Positions 5,262 through 8,132 of a stretch of DNA of 8,132 nucleotides are shown here, one piece after another (position 1 is the first letter of the stretch; each line of letters starts with the position of its first letter). A program made the position numbers and the translations under genes. The stretch comes from JAICJR01 sp036491015 (lineage in GTDB: Bacteria; Actinomycetota; Thermoleophilia; Solirubrobacterales; Thermoleophilaceae): contig DASXCV010000359.1 of NCBI GenBank assembly GCA_036491015.1, positions 1-8,132 on the forward strand, in the 5' to 3' direction. Below the pieces are notes generated by a model. That model was not told the origin of the DNA and made no database searches. It saw only the letters and a program-made list of their open reading frames with translations.

Positions 5262-5933
5262 ATGCGGCCTGAAGTGGCAACCGTACCAGGATCACCGGCG
5301 AGTTCAGATGTCTCGTCCGCGCTCGTCGAAAGGCGCGATGCCGTGCTGCGCAGGTGGCTCGGAATGGAGGTCGAGCGCGCGAGCGTCGGCGAGCTCGCCG
5401 AGCGTCCGTTGAGCGAGCGGCTGCGCGAGCTGGAGGAGCTGTTCGACGCCGCCGTGCACGAGCTGCGCGGCGGGAGGGAGCAACCGGATTTCCAGCTGCG
5501 AGAGGAGCTCGAGCGCGCGATCGAGCGCGAGCGCACGGTCGGCATGCCGTTCACCGTGGCGCTGCTGCCCGCTCCCGCCGAGGGCGGCGAGGGCTGGCTC
5601 GAGGCGCTGTCGCGCGCGGCCGAGGAGGGCACGATCTTTCTCGACGGCGGCGCCGGCACCACCGCCGCCATCCTGCCGGGCGTGAAGCCACGCGAGGCCG
5701 ACATCGCGGTTGACCGCCTGCGAGCACACGCCTGGAGCGCAGCCGGCTGCCGGGGCCGCCTGCCCGCCGCGGGCAGCGCGTCCTGCCCCAGCGACGGCGA
5801 GACGCCCGACGCCCTGCTCGCCGTGGCGAACGAACGGCTTCAGCGCATGGCGGACGCGTCGCTCGACCGCTCGCGCTTCGAGCGGCAGGGCAAGCCCGCG
5901 CCGGTGACCACGCTCTACCCCGAGCTCGGCTAA
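5262..5933 (+). CDS. Degenerate GGDEF-domain protein, paralogue of the divergent cyclase
   Basis: About 223 aa, numbered from the ATG at 5262. The helical N-terminal domain (25-68, RDAVLRRWLGMEVERASVGE onward) aligns without gaps to residues 24-67 of the divergent cyclase, with 13 of 44 identities by eye. A charged coiled-coil-like stretch follows (71-92). Residues 95-200 follow the GGDEF fold: strand FTVALLPA, then FLDGGAGTTAAILPG where GGDEF is replaced by GGAGT (129-133), and a C-terminal GSASCPSDGETPDALLAVANERL that matches the usual SxGxAxxP-DG-LL-xAD segment. The metal-binding Asp and the active-loop acidic residues are missing, so synthesis of c-di-GMP is not expected; a regulatory or ligand-sensing role is possible (inference). 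The frame is open from an ATG at 5226, but those 12 codons use atypical A/T third bases and lack a ribosome-binding site, whereas GGAGGG (5244-5249) lies 12 nt before 5262. Confidence 0.8.
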   Translation: MRPEVATVPGSPASSDVSSALVERRDAVLRRWLGMEVERASVGELAERPLSERLRELEELFDAAVHELRGGREQPDFQLREELERAIERERTVGMPFTVALLPAPAEGGEGWLEALSRAAEEGTIFLDGGAGTTAAILPGVKPREADIAVDRLRAHAWSAAGCRGRLPAAGSASCPSDGETPDALLAVANERLQRMADASLDRSRFERQGKPAPVTTLYPELG

Positions 5934-5943
5934 CGGTTCTGGG

Positions 5944-5949
5944 TACAGT
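5944..5949 (+). promoter_or_regulatory. -10 box (TACAGT) for leaderless moeA
   Basis: TACAGT within GGGTACAGTCGG lies 6 nt before the moeA ATG, and no Shine-Dalgarno sequence is present. Initiation at the usual distance would fall on the A of the ATG. No convincing -35 is seen. The same block recurs before the gene at 7177. Confidence 0.55.
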
Positions 5950-5955
5950 CGGCCG

Positions 5956-7149
5956 ATGGCCGGCGACCTGATCGACATCGCCAGCGCGCGCGAGCGCGTG
6001 CTCGCCGTCGTGCAGCCGCTCGGCAGCGAAGAGGTGCCGCTGCGCGAGGCGCTCGGGCGAGTGCTCGCCGCGGAGGTCTCCGCCGAGGAGGACCTGCCGC
6101 CGTTCGACTCCTCCGCGATGGACGGCTACGCCGTGATCGCGGGCCCTGCCGGGGAGCTCGAGGTGGTGGACGAGTCGCGCGCCGGGCATCCGGCGGAGCG
6201 AGCCCTCGCGGGCGGGCAGGCAATCGAGATCTCCACCGGGGCGCAGATCCCGGACGGCGCGGACGCGGTGGTGCCGGTTGAGCGCGTGCAGGTGGACAAC
6301 GGCCGCGTGGCGGTCCCGCACACCGACGTGGGCGCCAACGTGCGCCACGCTGGCGACGACATACGCCGCGGCGAGCCGGTGCTGAGCGCGGGCGTAGTGC
6401 TCGGGCCGGCGGAGCTGGCGGTGGCGGCGTCGCTCGGGCATGCGTCGCTGCCGTGCGGCGGGCGGCCGCGCGTGGCGGTGCTCGTGACCGGCGACGAGCT
6501 GGTGGAGGCGGGCAAGCCGCTCGGCCCCGGGCAGATCCGCAACTCGAACGCGATCGCTATGGAGGCTCAGGCCAAGCGGGCGGGCGCCGAGGTGGTGAGC
6601 AGCGAGGTGGTGCCGGACAACCTCGAGCAGACGACGGCCGCGTTCCGATCCGCGCTCGAGCGCGCCGACGTGCTGTGCATCTCGGGCGGCGTGTCGGTGG
6701 GGCCGCACGACCACGTGAAGCCGGCGCTCGCCGAGCTGGGCGTGGAGGAGAACTTCTGGCGCGTGGCGCTCAAGCCGGGCAAGCCCACCTGGTTCGGCAC
6801 GCGCGGGCGGCAGCTCGTGTTCGGGCTGCCGGGGAACCCGGTGTCGGCGATGGTCACCTTCCACCTGTTCGCGCGGCCGGCGCTGCGGGCGCTCGCCGGC
6901 GCGCGCGTGGACGACACGCGCGTGACCGCCACGCTCGACGAGCCGCTGCCGCGTAACCAGAGCCGCGACCAGGTGGTGCGCTGCGCGCTGCACGCCGAGG
7001 ACGACGGCTGGCACGTCTCCCCCACGAAGGACGACCAGAGCTCGCACGTGCTCACCTCGATGGTGGGCGCCGACGCGTTTGCCCTGGTACTGGCCGGCGA
7101 GGGCACGGTCGAGGCGGGCGAGCGCCTCGAGATCGAATTGCTGTACTGA
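5956..7149 (+). CDS. moeA: Molybdopterin molybdenumtransferase (MoeA)
   Basis: 397-aa enzyme of molybdenum cofactor synthesis. It inserts molybdate into adenylylated molybdopterin, releasing AMP and forming Moco in the cytosol. Full-length MoeA architecture is visible: the N-terminal motif PPFDSSAMDGYAV (48-60), STGAQIPDGADAVVPVE (93-109), GDDIRRGE (133-140), and the MoCF-like domain with VLVTGDELVEAG (175-186), GQIRNSNA (192-199), SGGVSVGPHDHVK (243-255), LKPGKPTWFG (272-281) and the active-site loop VFGLPGNPVSAMVTF (288-302). The C-terminal beta domain (about 318-397) is complete. Motif residues that E. coli MoeA uses for catalysis and metal binding (AMDGYA Asp, TGA Thr, GDEL Glu, LPGNP prolines) are present. 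The gene starts 22 nt after the preceding stop with its own -10 box and appears leaderless. No other moa/mob gene is in the window. Confidence 0.97.
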   Translation: MAGDLIDIASARERVLAVVQPLGSEEVPLREALGRVLAAEVSAEEDLPPFDSSAMDGYAVIAGPAGELEVVDESRAGHPAERALAGGQAIEISTGAQIPDGADAVVPVERVQVDNGRVAVPHTDVGANVRHAGDDIRRGEPVLSAGVVLGPAELAVAASLGHASLPCGGRPRVAVLVTGDELVEAGKPLGPGQIRNSNAIAMEAQAKRAGAEVVSSEVVPDNLEQTTAAFRSALERADVLCISGGVSVGPHDHVKPALAELGVEENFWRVALKPGKPTWFGTRGRQLVFGLPGNPVSAMVTFHLFARPALRALAGARVDDTRVTATLDEPLPRNQSRDQVVRCALHAEDDGWHVSPTKDDQSSHVLTSMVGADAFALVLAGEGTVEAGERLEIELLY

Positions 7150-7163
7150 GCTCTCCCGGCGGG

Positions 7164-7169
7164 TACCGT
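7164..7169 (+). promoter_or_regulatory. -10 box (TACCGT) for leaderless downstream gene
   Basis: TACCGT in GGGTACCGTTCGG lies 7 nt before the GTG at 7177, and there is no Shine-Dalgarno sequence. The block is nearly identical to GGGTACAGTCGG before moeA at 5941-5952. No clear -35 is seen (TTGCTG at 7138-7143 is 20 nt away). Confidence 0.5.
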
Positions 7170-7176
7170 TCGGTCA

Positions 7177-7875
7177 GTGGCTAGGAAGGACCCGCGCAGG
7201 GAGATAGCCCGCAGGCGCGAGGCCCGGCGCCACGTGCACATCGTGGACGAGCCGGAGCTCGAGTCGAGCCCGCGCGGTCCGGTGACCACGCGCCAGAGCG
7301 CCGACGTGACCGTTCCGCGCTCCGAGCTCGACCCGCTCTGGACGCCCGAGCACCTCGAGATGCTCGCGCGCACGTACTGGCGCTTTCTCACGCGCGCGTC
7401 GCTGGGAGTGCTGCGGGTGGTCTACACGCCGACGTCGCGAGCGGTCGTGGTGTTCGGCCGCCCGCTCACACTGCTGCGCTTCCACGCGCCCGACTACGAG
7501 ACGAGCGCGGACTGCGGCATCGTCACCTGGCGGATCGACCGCGGGCTGCTGGTGGCGCCGGCCGGCCGCGGCAAGGGCTGGCTCCGGATCACGGTGCGGC
7601 GGCCGCCCGAGTCGCTCCTGCCCGACGACCCGACCACCACGGCGGACGACTGGGCCACCGTGCGCGTGTCATCCGAGGTGGCGAGCTTCTATCCCATGCT
7701 CGCCGGCTGGGGCTGGTTCTGGAAGATCGGCCGCGTGCTCTACCGCCAGACCCAGCTGCGCATCCATGTGATCGTGACGAATGCGTTCTTGAGATCGCTG
7801 GCGCGACTGGATCTGGCGCCGTCACTTGTCGGGGCGCTCCGGGCGCCCGAGCAGGAACCGGTGGCTAGTGACTGA
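7177..7875 (+). CDS. Hypothetical protein of unrecognised family
   Basis: 232 aa; I do not recognise a family. The N-terminus is strongly basic (11 Arg/Lys in the first 19 residues), followed by an acidic/polar linker to about 50. The central part (55-142) mixes an LWTPEHLEMLARTYWRFLTRAS helix with strands such as VLRVVYTP, AVVVFG and GIVTWRID, and ends in GWLRITVRRP. After an acidic loop (about 144-160) comes an aromatic segment FYPMLAGWGWFWKIGRVLYRQTQLR and a helical end. No catalytic motif, signal peptide or clear transmembrane helix is visible. Third-position GC is high and even, so it is a real gene. The GTG start at 7177 is supported by the -10 box 7 nt upstream. It lies 27 nt after moeA, but with its own promoter element, so operon membership is not implied. 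Confidence 0.8.
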   Translation: MARKDPRREIARRREARRHVHIVDEPELESSPRGPVTTRQSADVTVPRSELDPLWTPEHLEMLARTYWRFLTRASLGVLRVVYTPTSRAVVVFGRPLTLLRFHAPDYETSADCGIVTWRIDRGLLVAPAGRGKGWLRITVRRPPESLLPDDPTTTADDWATVRVSSEVASFYPMLAGWGWFWKIGRVLYRQTQLRIHVIVTNAFLRSLARLDLAPSLVGALRAPEQEPVASD

Positions 7876-8132
7876 TCACCCGTACCGCTCGCCCGTGATC
7901 TCGCGCAGCTTCGCCCGGTCGTGCGTCGCGTGCACGCGGCGGACGGTTCCGCTGCGTGAGCGCATCACGAGGGACTCCGTGGTGGCTCCGCGCGAGCCGA
8001 CGTAGCGGACACCCTGGAGCACGTCGCCGTCGGTGACGCCGGTGGCGGCGAAGAACACGTCGTTGCCGGCCACGAGGCGGTCGCGGTCGAGGGTCTCGTC
8101 GAGGTTGTAGCCGGCGTCGAGCGCGGCCTTGC
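7876..8132 (-). CDS. glpX: Class II fructose-1,6-bisphosphatase (GlpX), C-terminal part only
   Basis: The last 85 or so codons of a class II (GlpX-type) fructose-1,6-bisphosphatase, a metal-dependent gluconeogenic enzyme that hydrolyses fructose 1,6-bisphosphate. The gene continues past the right edge. The visible segment reads LVAGNDVFFAATGVTDGDVL, then a GVRYVGSRGATTESLVMRSRSGTVRR stretch, which is the characteristic C-terminal signature of the family (ATGVTDG, then the ATT-SLVMRS-SGT-R block). The short open frame with an apparent ATG at about 8073 is not a separate gene: upstream codons continue the same family alignment (ALDAGYNLDETLDRDRLVAG). The stop TCA (7876-7878, plus strand) directly abuts the convergent gene's TGA. 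Confidence 0.93.
   Translation of the reverse strand, partial: KAALDAGYNLDETLDRDRLVAGNDVFFAATGVTDGDVLQGVRYVGSRGATTESLVMRSRSGTVRRVHATHDRAKLREITGERYG

Noticed and set aside
5551..7047. 498-codon minus-strand frame antisense to moeA
   Set aside because: Long only because stop codons are rare at this GC content; His/Arg-rich with no recognisable domain, while moeA on the other strand is complete.
7876..8073. Separate 65-codon minus-strand gene
   Set aside because: Reading further upstream continues the GlpX family alignment to the window edge, so it is the tail of a longer gene.

Overview
The window reads as chromosomal DNA from a high-GC actinobacterium. Protein style and gene content (a SigA with a short acidic N-terminus, a small LPR-motif protein beside YihY, an RlpA-like protein under a c-di-AMP riboswitch, leaderless promoters) point to Thermoleophilia/Solirubrobacterales. 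That placement is inference from familiarity, not a search. There are no tRNA or rRNA genes, insertion sequences, CRISPR arrays or phage genes.

Layout, left to right. (1) The minus strand carries a housekeeping sigma-70 factor (sigA/rpoD), cut by the left edge inside region 4.2. (2) After a divergent promoter region come a small Pro/Ala/Lys-rich protein and, 3 nt later, a YihY/BrkB-family membrane protein. (3) A -10 box leads into a well-conserved ydaO-type cyclic di-AMP riboswitch, whose closing stem ends 11 nt before the start codon of a secreted protein with an RlpA-like double-psi beta-barrel. (4) A TTGAGT-17-TATCCT promoter overlapping that gene's stop codon drives an apparently leaderless NarL/LuxR-type response regulator. 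(5) Convergent to it, separated only by a heptamer repeat that contains both genes' stop codons, is a GGDEF diguanylate cyclase with intact active and inhibitory sites. (6) Divergent from the cyclase is a second protein with the same architecture but a degenerate GGDEF domain. (7) moeA follows, then an unrecognised 232-aa protein, both preceded by near-identical -10 boxes 6-7 nt before the start codon. (8) The right edge holds the C-terminus of a minus-strand class II fructose-1,6-bisphosphatase (glpX), whose stop codon abuts the upstream gene's stop codon.

Functionally this is mostly housekeeping (transcription, molybdenum cofactor, gluconeogenesis), with envelope and second-messenger genes between. 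c-di-AMP is sensed by RNA upstream of a wall-associated protein. c-di-GMP is probably made by the minus-strand cyclase, which faces a catalytically dead paralogue across a short shared control region containing a 15-bp inverted repeat. The most unusual items are this divergent active/degenerate cyclase pair, the riboswitch-RlpA unit with its catalytic-Glu-to-Gln change, the recurring leaderless promoter module, and the uncharacterised small protein coupled to YihY.
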